A program made the translations under genes and the position numbers. The notes below the pieces were generated by a model. The model was not told where the DNA came from, did not search any database, and saw nothing but the letters and a program-made list of their open reading frames with translations. Positions 25,196-32,759 of a stretch of DNA of 43,481 nt are shown piece by piece. Positions within the stretch are counted from its first letter, which is position 1, and each line of letters starts with the position of its first letter. This DNA comes from Pseudonocardia acidicola (lineage in GTDB: Bacteria; Actinomycetota; Actinomycetes; Mycobacteriales; Pseudonocardiaceae), in the NCBI RefSeq assembly GCF_012911935.1, contig NZ_JAAXLA010000059.1, forward strand, positions 1 to 43,481, read 5' to 3'.

Positions 25196-26188
25196 ATGGC
25201 GATCGACCGAATCATCGAACACAACAAGCGCACGGGTTGGGGCAGCCTGTCCCACAACGGGCTCCGCATGGAGTCGTTCCCGATGCGCCTGTTCCGCAAG
25301 GGCAACAAGAAGTTCTGGAACCCCGAGGACATCGACTTCTCGAAGGACAAGGCCGACTTCGAGGCCATGAACGACGACGAGAAGCACATGACTCTCGTGC
25401 TCGCGTCGCAGTTTCTGGCCGGTGAGGAGTCGGTCACGCAGGACATGCAGCCCTTCGCCCACGCCATGGCCGCCGAGGGCCGGCTGGCCGACGAGGCCTA
25501 CCTCACCCAGTTCATCTTCGAGGAGGCCAAGCACATGCAGGCCTTCCGCCTCTGGTTCGACGCCGTCGGACAGACGGCGGACCTGCACAACTACGTCGAG
25601 TACAGCCCGGCGTACGACACGATCTTCAAGCAGGAGCTGCCGAAGTCGTTGTTCGCCCTGCTCGAGGAGCCGACCCCGGCCAACCAGATCCGGGCTTCGG
25701 TGACCTACAACCACGTGGTCGAGGGGACCCTGGCGCTCACCGGCTACTACCTGTGGGCCAAGGTGTGTGCGAGCCGGAACATCCTGCCCGGCATGCAGCA
25801 GCTGGTGAAGCTGATCGGCGACGACGAGCGCCGCCACATGGCGTGGGGAACCTTCACCTGCCGACGCCACGTCGCCGCGGACGACAAGAACTGGGAGGTC
25901 GTCGACGAGCGGATGCAGGAGCTGCTGCCGACGGCTCTGCAGTTCATCGTGGCGCTGTTCGACCAGTTCGAGCAGAACGGCCGGCCGGTGCCGTTCGGTA
26001 TCTCTATCGATGACGTAAGCGAATACGCACTGGACAAGGTCAACCGGCGGTTGGAGTCCGTCGAGAGCGCGCGTGGGCGCGACGTCTACGAGATCGACGA
26101 GGACTACTCGCCGATGGACATGGAGGACCGCTTCGGCGACGAGGACGAGCAGAAGATCAAGCTCTCCCTGGCCGGCGCCAGCGCCTGA
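25196..26188 (+). CDS. R2-like ligand-binding oxidase (R2lox, Mn/Fe)
   Basis: This 330-residue ferritin-fold protein is of the R2lox group (M. tuberculosis Rv0233 type), not a ribonucleotide-reductase subunit. Predicted metal ligands are Glu77 (AGEESV), Glu110/His113 (FEEAKHM), Glu176 (VVEGT) and Glu211/His214 (DDERRHM). The steps 77-110-176-211 (33, 66, 35) equal those I recall for the mycobacterial protein (68-101-167-202). Val80 and Tyr171 (YNHVVEG) occupy the positions joined by the diagnostic Tyr-Val ether cross-link. The family binds a long-chain fatty acid at a Mn/Fe site and performs two-electron oxidation; its natural substrate is not established. ATG 25196 has GAAGGAG upstream. The C-terminal tail is Asp/Glu-rich. 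Confidence 0.94.
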   Translation: MAIDRIIEHNKRTGWGSLSHNGLRMESFPMRLFRKGNKKFWNPEDIDFSKDKADFEAMNDDEKHMTLVLASQFLAGEESVTQDMQPFAHAMAAEGRLADEAYLTQFIFEEAKHMQAFRLWFDAVGQTADLHNYVEYSPAYDTIFKQELPKSLFALLEEPTPANQIRASVTYNHVVEGTLALTGYYLWAKVCASRNILPGMQQLVKLIGDDERRHMAWGTFTCRRHVAADDKNWEVVDERMQELLPTALQFIVALFDQFEQNGRPVPFGISIDDVSEYALDKVNRRLESVESARGRDVYEIDEDYSPMDMEDRFGDEDEQKIKLSLAGASA

Positions 26189-26224
26189 GGCGTCCCACCG
26201 GACGGGCGGGCGCCTGAGGCGTCC
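26181..26224 (+). repeat. 15-bp direct repeat across the R2lox stop
   Basis: GCGCCTGAGGCGTCC occurs at 26181-26195, where it contains the R2lox stop codon TGA, and again at 26210-26224. The second copy forms the loop and part of the 3' arm of the following hairpin. Exact repetition suggests a local duplication. Confidence 0.7.
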
Positions 26225-26232
26225 GCCCGTCC
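26200..26232 (+). terminator. 15-bp hairpin between R2lox and ferredoxin
   Basis: The arms 26200-26214 and 26218-26232 pair over 15 bases with one G-T wobble and a 3-nt loop (outer arms GGACGGGCGG / CCGCCCGTCC). It starts 12 bases after the R2lox stop and precedes the ferredoxin Shine-Dalgarno sequence. It may act as a partial terminator or 3' stabiliser, giving more R2lox and ADH transcript than ferredoxin and reductase. Confidence 0.6.
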
Positions 26233-26257
26233 TTCGCATTCAACCGAGGAGTAGATC

Positions 26258-26578
26258 GTGGCTTTCGTGATCGGCGAGTCCTGCGTCGACGTCAAGGACA
26301 AGTCGTGCATCGAGGAATGCCCCGTGGACTGCATCTACGAGGGCGAACGAATGATGTACATCCACCCCACCGAGTGCATCGACTGCGCGGCCTGCGAACC
26401 GGTGTGTCCCGTCGAGGCCATCGTGTCGGCCCAGCACGTCACCGACAGGTGGAAGCCGTTCCAGGTGTCGGCGAAGACGATGTTCGGCGAACTGGGGTCA
26501 CCCGGCGGTTCGTTCAACGTGGACGACGTACTGCCGGACACCGACTTCGTCGCCGGGTTCGAGAAGAACGACGACTGA
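26258..26578 (+). CDS. 7Fe (3Fe-4S/4Fe-4S) ferredoxin
   Basis: This 106-residue ferredoxin has the 7Fe pattern. Cys9, Cys17 and Cys50 are expected to hold the 3Fe-4S cluster; Cys21, Cys40, Cys43 and Cys46 (CIDCAACEPVCP) the 4Fe-4S cluster. Cys25 is extra. The C-terminal 45 residues (VSAKTMFGELGSPGG ... DVLPDTDFVAGFEKNDD) match the extension of actinobacterial FdxA-like proteins. GTG 26258 follows GAGGAG. It should carry electrons from the reductase encoded 20 bases downstream to an oxidase; R2lox immediately upstream is the obvious candidate acceptor (inference). Confidence 0.94.
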   Translation: MAFVIGESCVDVKDKSCIEECPVDCIYEGERMMYIHPTECIDCAACEPVCPVEAIVSAQHVTDRWKPFQVSAKTMFGELGSPGGSFNVDDVLPDTDFVAGFEKNDD

Positions 26579-26598
26579 CTCGCCGAGGAGGCGCCGCC

Positions 26599-27591
26599 AT
26601 GCCCGATGACATCGACGTCGACCTGCTGCTGATCGGTGCCGGTCCGGCCGGCCTGTACGGCGCCTACTATGCCGGCTTCCGCGGACTCCGTGTCGCGGTC
26701 CTCGATGCGCAGCCCCAGCTCGGGGGCCAGATCAGTGCTATATACCCCGAGAAGAAGATCTACGACGTGGCCGGGCTGCCTGCCGTGCAGGGACAGGCAC
26801 TGGTCGACAACCTCGTCCGCCAGGCGGCGCAGTTCGACCCCGCCTACATCCTGGGTGAGCAGGCCACCGAGCTCGAGCGCGGCGACGAGCGGTGGACGGT
26901 GCGGACCGCCGCTGGTCGATGCATCCGCGCAGGCGCGATCGTCATCACCAGCGGGGTCGGCACCGTGACACCTCGGCCGCTCCCGTGCTCGGCCGAGCAC
27001 TTCCTCGACAAGGGACTGCGCTACTTCGTTCCGCAACTCGACGTGCTCGACAGCAAGGACGTGGTGGTGGTCGGCGGCGGGGACTCCGCCGTCGATTGGG
27101 CGCTCGCGGCGTTGCCTCGGGCCAAATCGGTCACCCTCGTACACCGGCGGCAGCAGTTCCGGGCGCACGAACACTCTGTGCAGCAACTGCGGGCGAGCGA
27201 GTGCCGCCTGGTGCTCGATGCCACCGTGAACGCCGTGCGCGGCAACGGGGTGGTCAACTCCATCGAAGTTCAGGTGAAGGGCCAGGAGCCGGAGGTGCTG
27301 CCCGCGCAGGTGGTCGTCGCCGCTCTGGGCTTCCTGATGAACCTCGGGCCGATCAAGGACTGGGGCCTGGAACTCGACGGTCGCTCGATCCGGGTCGACA
27401 CCAGCATGCGCACCAATCTTCCCGGCATTTACGCGGCCGGGGACGTCACGACATATCCCGGCAAGGTGAAGCTGATCGCCGTGGGATTCGGCGAGGTGGC
27501 GACGGCGGTGAACAACGCCGCCGTCGAGCTCAATCCCGACGCGCCGCTCGCGCCCGGGCACTCGAGCGACGTCGTCCCTGTAGCGGTCTGA
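26599..27591 (+). CDS. Ferredoxin-NADP reductase, thioredoxin-reductase-like
   Basis: This 330-residue flavoprotein is of the TrxR-like FNR group. The FAD motif IGAGPAGLYGAYYAGFRG (about 12-29) is followed by LGGQISAIYPEKKIYDVAG. The NADPH domain has VVGGGDSAVDWAL and the HRRQQFRAHE motif for the 2'-phosphate. The FAD-closing motif is GIYAAGDVTTYPGKVKLIAVG. The CxxC pair of true thioredoxin reductases is absent, as expected for an FNR. ATG 26599 with GAGGAGG upstream is chosen over the earlier open frame that overlaps the ferredoxin. It follows the ferredoxin after 20 bases and should reduce it with NADPH. Confidence 0.94.
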   Translation: MPDDIDVDLLLIGAGPAGLYGAYYAGFRGLRVAVLDAQPQLGGQISAIYPEKKIYDVAGLPAVQGQALVDNLVRQAAQFDPAYILGEQATELERGDERWTVRTAAGRCIRAGAIVITSGVGTVTPRPLPCSAEHFLDKGLRYFVPQLDVLDSKDVVVVGGGDSAVDWALAALPRAKSVTLVHRRQQFRAHEHSVQQLRASECRLVLDATVNAVRGNGVVNSIEVQVKGQEPEVLPAQVVVAALGFLMNLGPIKDWGLELDGRSIRVDTSMRTNLPGIYAAGDVTTYPGKVKLIAVGFGEVATAVNNAAVELNPDAPLAPGHSSDVVPVAV

Positions 27592-27735
27592 CCGACGTGC
27601 GGTACGGGGCGGCCGAATCCTGATGTCCAGGTCTCGTCGATCTGGTGAGTCTCGCCGCGCGCCTGTCGGATCTGGCCTCGCTCGTCTGCCCGCCGTGCAG
27701 CAGCCTGGCGGGCCGGGTACGAGTGGTGAGCGCGA

Positions 27736-27757
27736 CGGCCGGGCATCCACCCGGCCG
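27736..27757. terminator. 8-bp hairpin between convergent operons
   Basis: CGGCCGGG (27736-27743) and CCCGGCCG (27750-27757) are perfect arms around loop CATCCA, lying between the stop of the reductase (27591) and the stop of the convergent flavoprotein (27785). It probably ends one or both transcripts. The rest of 27592-27784 shows nothing else. Confidence 0.5.
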
Positions 27758-27784
27758 CCGCGCCGATCGTGGCGCTGGGACGGC

Positions 27785-29200
27785 TCAGCGGCGGAGGTGG
27801 CGCAGCGCGGAGGCGGCGGCGTTCGCCCCGCACATACCGTGTGCGCCCGGGCCGGGCGGGGTCGCCGCCGAGCAGATGTACGTGCCCGGCACACCGACAC
27901 TGTAGGGGTCCAGGGTCGCGCGGGGACCGAACACGAGCTGTGGAATGGTCTTGGCCCCGGTCATGATGTCCCCGCCCACGTAGTTCGCGTTGTAGGCCGC
28001 GAAGCCGGCGGTCGTGCGCGCCGCGGTCCCGACGATCCGGTCCCGGAAACCCGGGGCGAATCGCTCGATCTGCGCGATGATCGCCTCGGTGGCGTCGCCG
28101 GTGTACCCGTGCGGGACGTGGGCGTAGGCCCACAGCGGGTGCACGTTCCCGACCGAGCGCTGCGGGTCTGCCAGGTACTGCTGTGCGACCAGCACGAACG
28201 GCCGCTCCGGCATCCGCCCGGCGTTGACGTCCCGCTCGGTGGCGGCGATCTCGGCAAAGGCCCCGCCGAGATGCACCGTGCCGGCCCGCCGGGCCGGCAC
28301 GGCAGTCCAAGGCACCCCGTCCTCGACCGCGAAGTCGACCTTGAAGGCACCGGGGCCGTGCCGGAACCGTCGGTAGGCCCGGGTGATCCGCGGCGACAGC
28401 CGGTCGCCGAGGATGTCGACGACGGCGCCGGGAGCGAGGTCGAAGATCGTGACATCGGTGGCAGGGAGCTCCGATGCCGCCTGTACCCGAATCCCGGTCT
28501 CGATCTTCCCGCCGAGGTCCACGAGCACTGCGGCCAGCGCGTCGGTGATCGCACGCGACCCACCGGCGGCCACCGGCCACCCGTACCGGTGCCCGGCGGT
28601 CAGGATTCCCAGCCCGATCGCGGAGGACATCGGGCGGTGCAACGGGCGGAAGGCGTGCGCTGCCACTCCGCCGAACAGCGCCCGCGCCGGCTCACCGGCG
28701 AACGCGCGGGCGAGCACCGTGGCCGGCAGCACCGTCGGGACGCCGAACCTCGCCAGGCGCAGCGGATGGTGGGGGACCCGCACGAGCGGGCCCATGATGT
28801 CCTCGGCCAGCTCGTCGTACGCTGCGGCAGGCCCGGCGAACAGCCCCCGCCACCGCGCGCCGTCCGCGCCGAGCCCGGCGGCGGTCTCGGCCACGGAGCG
28901 GTGCAGGACCCCGGCGTCCCCGCCGTCGAGGGGGTGCACGCAGTCGATCTCGGGCCACCGCCACTCCAGGCCGTGCTGACCGAGACCGAGACTCTTCAGG
29001 AAGGCCGAGCCGACGGCCATAGGGTGGATGGCCGAGCAGTGGTCGTGCAGCATGCCGGGCACGATCGCCTCGGCGGTGCGGGTGCCCCCGCCGATCTCGT
29101 CGGCGGCCTCGAGGACGGTGACCTGCACGCCCTCCCGGGCCAGGAGGGCGGCGGCGGCGAGCCCGTTGGGCCCGCCGCCCACCACCACTGCCGTACTCAC
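27785..29200 (-). CDS. FAD-dependent oxidoreductase, phytoene-desaturase/PYROXD2-like
   Basis: This 471-residue flavoprotein has an N-terminal dinucleotide-binding motif VVVGGGPNGLAAAALLAREG with the acidic strand end VTVLEAADEIGGGTRT. A C-terminal FAD motif DPYSVGVPGTYICSAATPPG is followed by GAHGMCGANAA. This places it with bacterial phytoene-desaturase-family and PYROXD2-like amine-oxidase-fold proteins, which desaturate or oxidise hydrophobic substrates. No carotenoid gene is near, so carotenoid synthesis is unlikely. The start is GTG 29200, overlapping the DUF3556 stop (GTGA), so the two are translationally coupled. A lipid desaturation or oxidation role is inference. Confidence 0.85.
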   Translation of the reverse strand: MSTAVVVGGGPNGLAAAALLAREGVQVTVLEAADEIGGGTRTAEAIVPGMLHDHCSAIHPMAVGSAFLKSLGLGQHGLEWRWPEIDCVHPLDGGDAGVLHRSVAETAAGLGADGARWRGLFAGPAAAYDELAEDIMGPLVRVPHHPLRLARFGVPTVLPATVLARAFAGEPARALFGGVAAHAFRPLHRPMSSAIGLGILTAGHRYGWPVAAGGSRAITDALAAVLVDLGGKIETGIRVQAASELPATDVTIFDLAPGAVVDILGDRLSPRITRAYRRFRHGPGAFKVDFAVEDGVPWTAVPARRAGTVHLGGAFAEIAATERDVNAGRMPERPFVLVAQQYLADPQRSVGNVHPLWAYAHVPHGYTGDATEAIIAQIERFAPGFRDRIVGTAARTTAGFAAYNANYVGGDIMTGAKTIPQLVFGPRATLDPYSVGVPGTYICSAATPPGPGAHGMCGANAAASALRHLRR

Positions 29201-31020
29201 GCAGGCGTCCCGACCTCGTCGTCGCGCCGGTGCGGGGTCGCCGCGGTTCCGGCCCCCGCCTGTTCCCGGGCGAGGGACCAGGAGACCTCGGTCGGGATCG
29301 GGCCGTTGGGCAGCCATGGCTGTTCGTTGACGGCGTCGGAGACCTTCCAGGTACCGCGCTCGATCACACCGAGGGCGGCGTCGATGACCTTGTAGTGCTG
29401 GACCTTCGAGTGGATCGCCTGCGACTCCACCCAGGCCACCACGAACTCACCGGGCTCGAACCTGCACCGGCTCTGGAGCGCGTTGATGAGGTCCTCGTTG
29501 TGCAGGTGGCCTTCGCCGAAGTTGAATCCGATCACCGAGTTGCAACCGAACTCGGCCTCGCGGACGGTCCACCGGTCCAGTTCGGGGATCGTGTTGATCA
29601 GCACCGAGAACAGGCCGCGGCCCTGGCTGTGCATCGAGCGCCAGGCGATGGTCTGCTGCATCGTGATCTCGGCGACCGGAAACGGGTAGCCCATGGCCTG
29701 CAGCTGGTCGACCTGGTTCGTGGTCGGCCGGGTCACCGCATTGAGCTTGGCCTCCGCGCCCGGGGCGAACGCCCACAGCGCTGAGGCCCAGTTGCCGGCG
29801 TACTGGCGCATCGAGGGCAGAAACGACACCAGATCGGGGCGCAGGTTGCCCAGCACCGGGAAGAACACCAGGCACGCGACGATCCCCACCGTCAGCCACG
29901 GAGAGGACATGTCGCCGACGCCGTAGCCCGTCCACGCCGGGAAGCCGAGGAACAGGAACACCGAGGCGAAGGCGAAGAGGACGTTCCACTCCAGCGGTAC
30001 CGCGAGCGGGAACGTCGAAGTGATGAACAGGTGGAACAGCACCATGAGCGCGACAGCGGCGGCGGTCAGGTAGAGGTTGGTGGAGAACAGCAGCACCAGC
30101 GGGGTCACGATCTCGACGACGGTACCGCCCACGTGCGCCAGGGTGCTCGCGACCTTCGACGGCCGGATGTCGCGCGGGAAGTCGCGGTACTGGGCCCGCT
30201 TGAACCACTTCGACGGGATGCAGGGGCTGTTGGACACCATCGGGGCGACGACGTTGGAGAAGTGCAGCCCGAACTTCGACACCCCTGCGCAGACCCACAC
30301 GGTCGCGATGAGCAACTTCAGCGCGATGATCATGTCGATGAACGGCAGGAAGGTGAAGAAGACCATCGCGGGCAGGTACTGCTCGGCGCGGGCAGCCAGG
30401 AAGATCGTCTTGTCGCGCAGCCCGCACAGGACCAGCAGCACCATCGGCGCGATCAGCAGCGTCGGGTTCACCAGGCCGGTGGTGTTATCGGTCCGCGCCG
30501 CGGACAACGTGGCACTCGGGACACCCGGCAGCACGATCGCGACCAGCAGGGTCACGAGCAGCCCGAGGTAGAGCACCACGTCGGCGACGGTGCGCCGGTC
30601 ACCGTTGCTGAACGGCACCCGGCGCCACGGCCGGAGCCGGATCGTGCCGGGGCGAGCCCAGAACAGGATGCCGCCGGTCATCGGCTTGAACTTGCCGGCG
30701 ATCGGACCCCAGGACCCGGCGAGGCCGAACGCCTCCAGGAAGACCGTCCACAGCACCAGCTTCTGGTAGACGATGGGCTCGTTCCACCAGCTCGCGACGT
30801 CCCAGAACGGCCCGGTGCCCGACGTCCAGGTCGCCAGGGCCGTGCCGCCGATGATGTAGAGGACGAGTACCTTCACGACGTAGGTCGTCGGGATCATCTT
30901 CGGCGAGCCGAAGCCGTACTCCACCCAGTGCAGGGCGAGCGCCTTGGTGCGTTCCAACAGTGGTTTGTCGAGGAATGTCTCGAGATCCACGGGTGGGAAA
31001 TCGCCTGTTTTGAACCCCAT
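29197..31020 (-). CDS. DUF3556 multi-pass membrane protein
   Basis: This 607-residue protein matches the actinobacterial DUF3556 family as I know it, from the GDFPPVDLETFLDKPLLERT opening onward. About eight membrane helices occupy residues 45-420 (for example TYVVKVLVLYIIGGTALATW, LYLGLLVTLLVAIVLPG, PFIDMIIALKLLIATVWVCA, NVLFAFASVFLFLGF). A soluble C-terminal domain (about 425-607) contains RSRCRFEPGEFVVAWVESQ. No catalytic function is established for the family. ATG 31020 has AGGAAGG nine bases upstream; the longer open frame runs into the ligase gene and is rejected. It sits between an acyl-CoA synthetase and a lipid-type flavoprotein, suggesting lipid chemistry at the membrane. Confidence 0.87.
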   Translation of the reverse strand: MGFKTGDFPPVDLETFLDKPLLERTKALALHWVEYGFGSPKMIPTTYVVKVLVLYIIGGTALATWTSGTGPFWDVASWWNEPIVYQKLVLWTVFLEAFGLAGSWGPIAGKFKPMTGGILFWARPGTIRLRPWRRVPFSNGDRRTVADVVLYLGLLVTLLVAIVLPGVPSATLSAARTDNTTGLVNPTLLIAPMVLLVLCGLRDKTIFLAARAEQYLPAMVFFTFLPFIDMIIALKLLIATVWVCAGVSKFGLHFSNVVAPMVSNSPCIPSKWFKRAQYRDFPRDIRPSKVASTLAHVGGTVVEIVTPLVLLFSTNLYLTAAAVALMVLFHLFITSTFPLAVPLEWNVLFAFASVFLFLGFPAWTGYGVGDMSSPWLTVGIVACLVFFPVLGNLRPDLVSFLPSMRQYAGNWASALWAFAPGAEAKLNAVTRPTTNQVDQLQAMGYPFPVAEITMQQTIAWRSMHSQGRGLFSVLINTIPELDRWTVREAEFGCNSVIGFNFGEGHLHNEDLINALQSRCRFEPGEFVVAWVESQAIHSKVQHYKVIDAALGVIERGTWKVSDAVNEQPWLPNGPIPTEVSWSLAREQAGAGTAATPHRRDDEVGTPA

Positions 31021-31108
31021 CGTTCGTCCTTCCTGTTCAGGCTGTTCCGGGCGCACGAGGTCCCGGCCCGCACTCGCGTCGGATGCGGACCGTGGGTGTT
31101 TGCTGGGA

Positions 31109-32545
31109 TTACCGGGCCGGTTCCGGTGCTCCGCGCAGGGCCAGCTTGTCGATCTTCCCGACGGCGTTCTTGGGTAGCGCGTCGATGATGTCGATGCGCG
31201 TCGGGAGCTTGATCCGGGCGAGCAAGCCCCGGCAGTGCTCGAGCAGTTCCTCCACGGTGGCGGTGGCGCCCGGGTCGAGTGCGACGTGAACCACCGGCAC
31301 CTCACCGAGCACCGGATCCGGTGCCCCGACGTCTGCCAGCTCCACCACTGCGGGATGGCAGTGCAGGGTGTTCTCGATCTCCTCGGGGTAGAGGTTCTCC
31401 CCGCCCCTGATGATCATGTCCTTGATCCGGTCGACCAGGGCGAGGTAGCCGTCCTTGTCGAACCGCCCGACGTCACCGGTGTGCGACCAGTCGTCGACAA
31501 TCGTGCGCGCGGTCTCGCCGGGACGGTTCGGATTGCCGCGCATCACGTTCGGTCCGCGGACGACGACCTCATCCGGGCCGTCGGTGACGAGACGGCCGTC
31601 CGAGGACATCAGCGCGACCTGCTGGCCGGGGATCGGCAGCCCCACCGTGCCGGGTCTGCGCGGCCCGTCGACCGGGTTTAGCGTCGAGGCGCACATGCCC
31701 TCGGACAGTCCGTAGCCCTCGATGATCGGGACGTCGTAGCGCTGCTCGAAGCGGGCGATCAGTTCGGCCGGCATCGGTGCCGCGCCGCAGATCACTCGGC
31801 GCAGCGACGAGGTGTCCGGGCCGACGCCGGCGGGCAGCGCGACCAGCATGGCGTAGGCCGCGGGGACCGCGGAGAAGTAGGTGGGCCGCACGCGCTCCAC
31901 CTCGGGGAAGAACGTGTCGGCCCGGAACCGGCCGCTGATGGTCGCCTGCCCGCCGGCCAGCAGCGGCGACAGGATGCCGACGACGATCCCGTTGACGTGG
32001 AACATCGGGAGGATCAACAGGCTGTGGTCGGTCTCGTCGAGGCCGATGCCGTCGATGATCATCCGACGCATGGCGGCGACGTTGGCGTGGTCGAGCATCA
32101 CGCCCTTGGGGCGGTCGGTGGTGCCGCTGGCGTAGATGATCAGCGCGAGGCCGTCCGGGCGGGCGGCCGGTTCGTCCGCTCCGGCAGTTCCGCTCGCGAG
32201 GTCCGCCGCGTCCAGCGTGACCGCGGGTGACACCGAAGCGTCCCCGACCACGACCGACGCCCCGGAGCCGATGATCTGGTGTCCGATCTCCGACTCGGTC
32301 AGCGCCGGGATCACCGGGATCACCGCCGCGCCGAGCCGCCAGGCCGCGAAGGGCGTCACCACGAGGTCGACCCGGTTTGCCAGGATCACCGCGACGACAT
32401 CGCCCGCACCGATCCCGCGCGATCGCAGAACCGCCGCTGCCCGAACACGGTCCCGGAAAGCGGAGTTGCCGGGGGACTCACGATCATCGGCGAGGCACCC
32501 GCCGGACGGATTCCGGAGTGCTCGCGCCTCGGGCAGATCCGCCAT
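31109..32545 (-). CDS. AMP-forming acyl-CoA synthetase
   Basis: This 478-residue ANL-superfamily ligase activates a carboxylic acid to acyl-AMP and then acyl-CoA. Motifs are the P-loop IIYASGTTDRPKG, the substrate-side LPMFHVNG, VICGAAPMP, the adenine motif EGYGLSEG, the hinge region HTGDVGRFDKDGYLALVDR followed by KDMIIRGGENLYPEEIE, and the catalytic lysine in LPKNAVGKIDK. ATG 32545 with GGAG upstream begins MADLPEARAL. It is shorter at the N-terminus than many fatty acyl-CoA ligases, and a longer start (32629) cannot be excluded. It is the first gene of a minus-strand unit with DUF3556 and the flavoprotein, divergent from the PucR regulator. Confidence 0.92.
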   Translation of the reverse strand: MADLPEARALRNPSGGCLADDRESPGNSAFRDRVRAAAVLRSRGIGAGDVVAVILANRVDLVVTPFAAWRLGAAVIPVIPALTESEIGHQIIGSGASVVVGDASVSPAVTLDAADLASGTAGADEPAARPDGLALIIYASGTTDRPKGVMLDHANVAAMRRMIIDGIGLDETDHSLLILPMFHVNGIVVGILSPLLAGGQATISGRFRADTFFPEVERVRPTYFSAVPAAYAMLVALPAGVGPDTSSLRRVICGAAPMPAELIARFEQRYDVPIIEGYGLSEGMCASTLNPVDGPRRPGTVGLPIPGQQVALMSSDGRLVTDGPDEVVVRGPNVMRGNPNRPGETARTIVDDWSHTGDVGRFDKDGYLALVDRIKDMIIRGGENLYPEEIENTLHCHPAVVELADVGAPDPVLGEVPVVHVALDPGATATVEELLEHCRGLLARIKLPTRIDIIDALPKNAVGKIDKLALRGAPEPAR

Positions 32546-32616
32546 GTCCACTGTTCTCCGCACCTCATCGGTCGATGTGACGGGGAAAGCTACGGCCGTG
32601 CTGTGAGCGGGACCAT

Positions 32617-32661
32617 AGGACTGAGTCACGAAGTCCTGGTGCTGCCTTGTGACCGCAGCAC
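32617..32661. promoter_or_regulatory. Twin inverted repeats with equal 9-nt spacers
   Basis: AGGACT-N9-AGTCCT (32617-32637) and GTGCTGC-N9-GCAGCAC (32639-32661) are both perfect. Their centres are 23 bp apart, about two helix turns. They lie between the acyl-CoA synthetase and PucR start codons, the natural place for PucR operators. Arm sequences differ, so the two sites may bind different proteins. Confidence 0.45.
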
Positions 32662-32759
32662 AACAAGGCGCCCGTGGTCACGCAGTGCGTCGGATCCGAC
32701 CCTCGAACGGGTCATCGGAGCGGCATCACGGCAGGTCAGGCGACCAGTAGGGTGCCGCC

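Noticed and set aside
25196..26188. Ribonucleotide reductase small subunit (nrdB/nrdF)
   Set aside because: The YNHVVEG and EESV signatures and ligand spacing fit R2lox, the radical-tyrosine context of R2 is not seen, and no large subunit is nearby.
26305..26598. N-terminal extension of the ferredoxin-NADP reductase frame over the ferredoxin
   Set aside because: The extension is the ferredoxin gene read out of frame; ATG 26599 has GAGGAGG and begins directly before the FAD motif.
27785..29200. Carotenoid phytoene desaturase
   Set aside because: No phytoene synthase or other carotenoid gene is near; the context and C-terminal motif fit the broader PYROXD2-like group.
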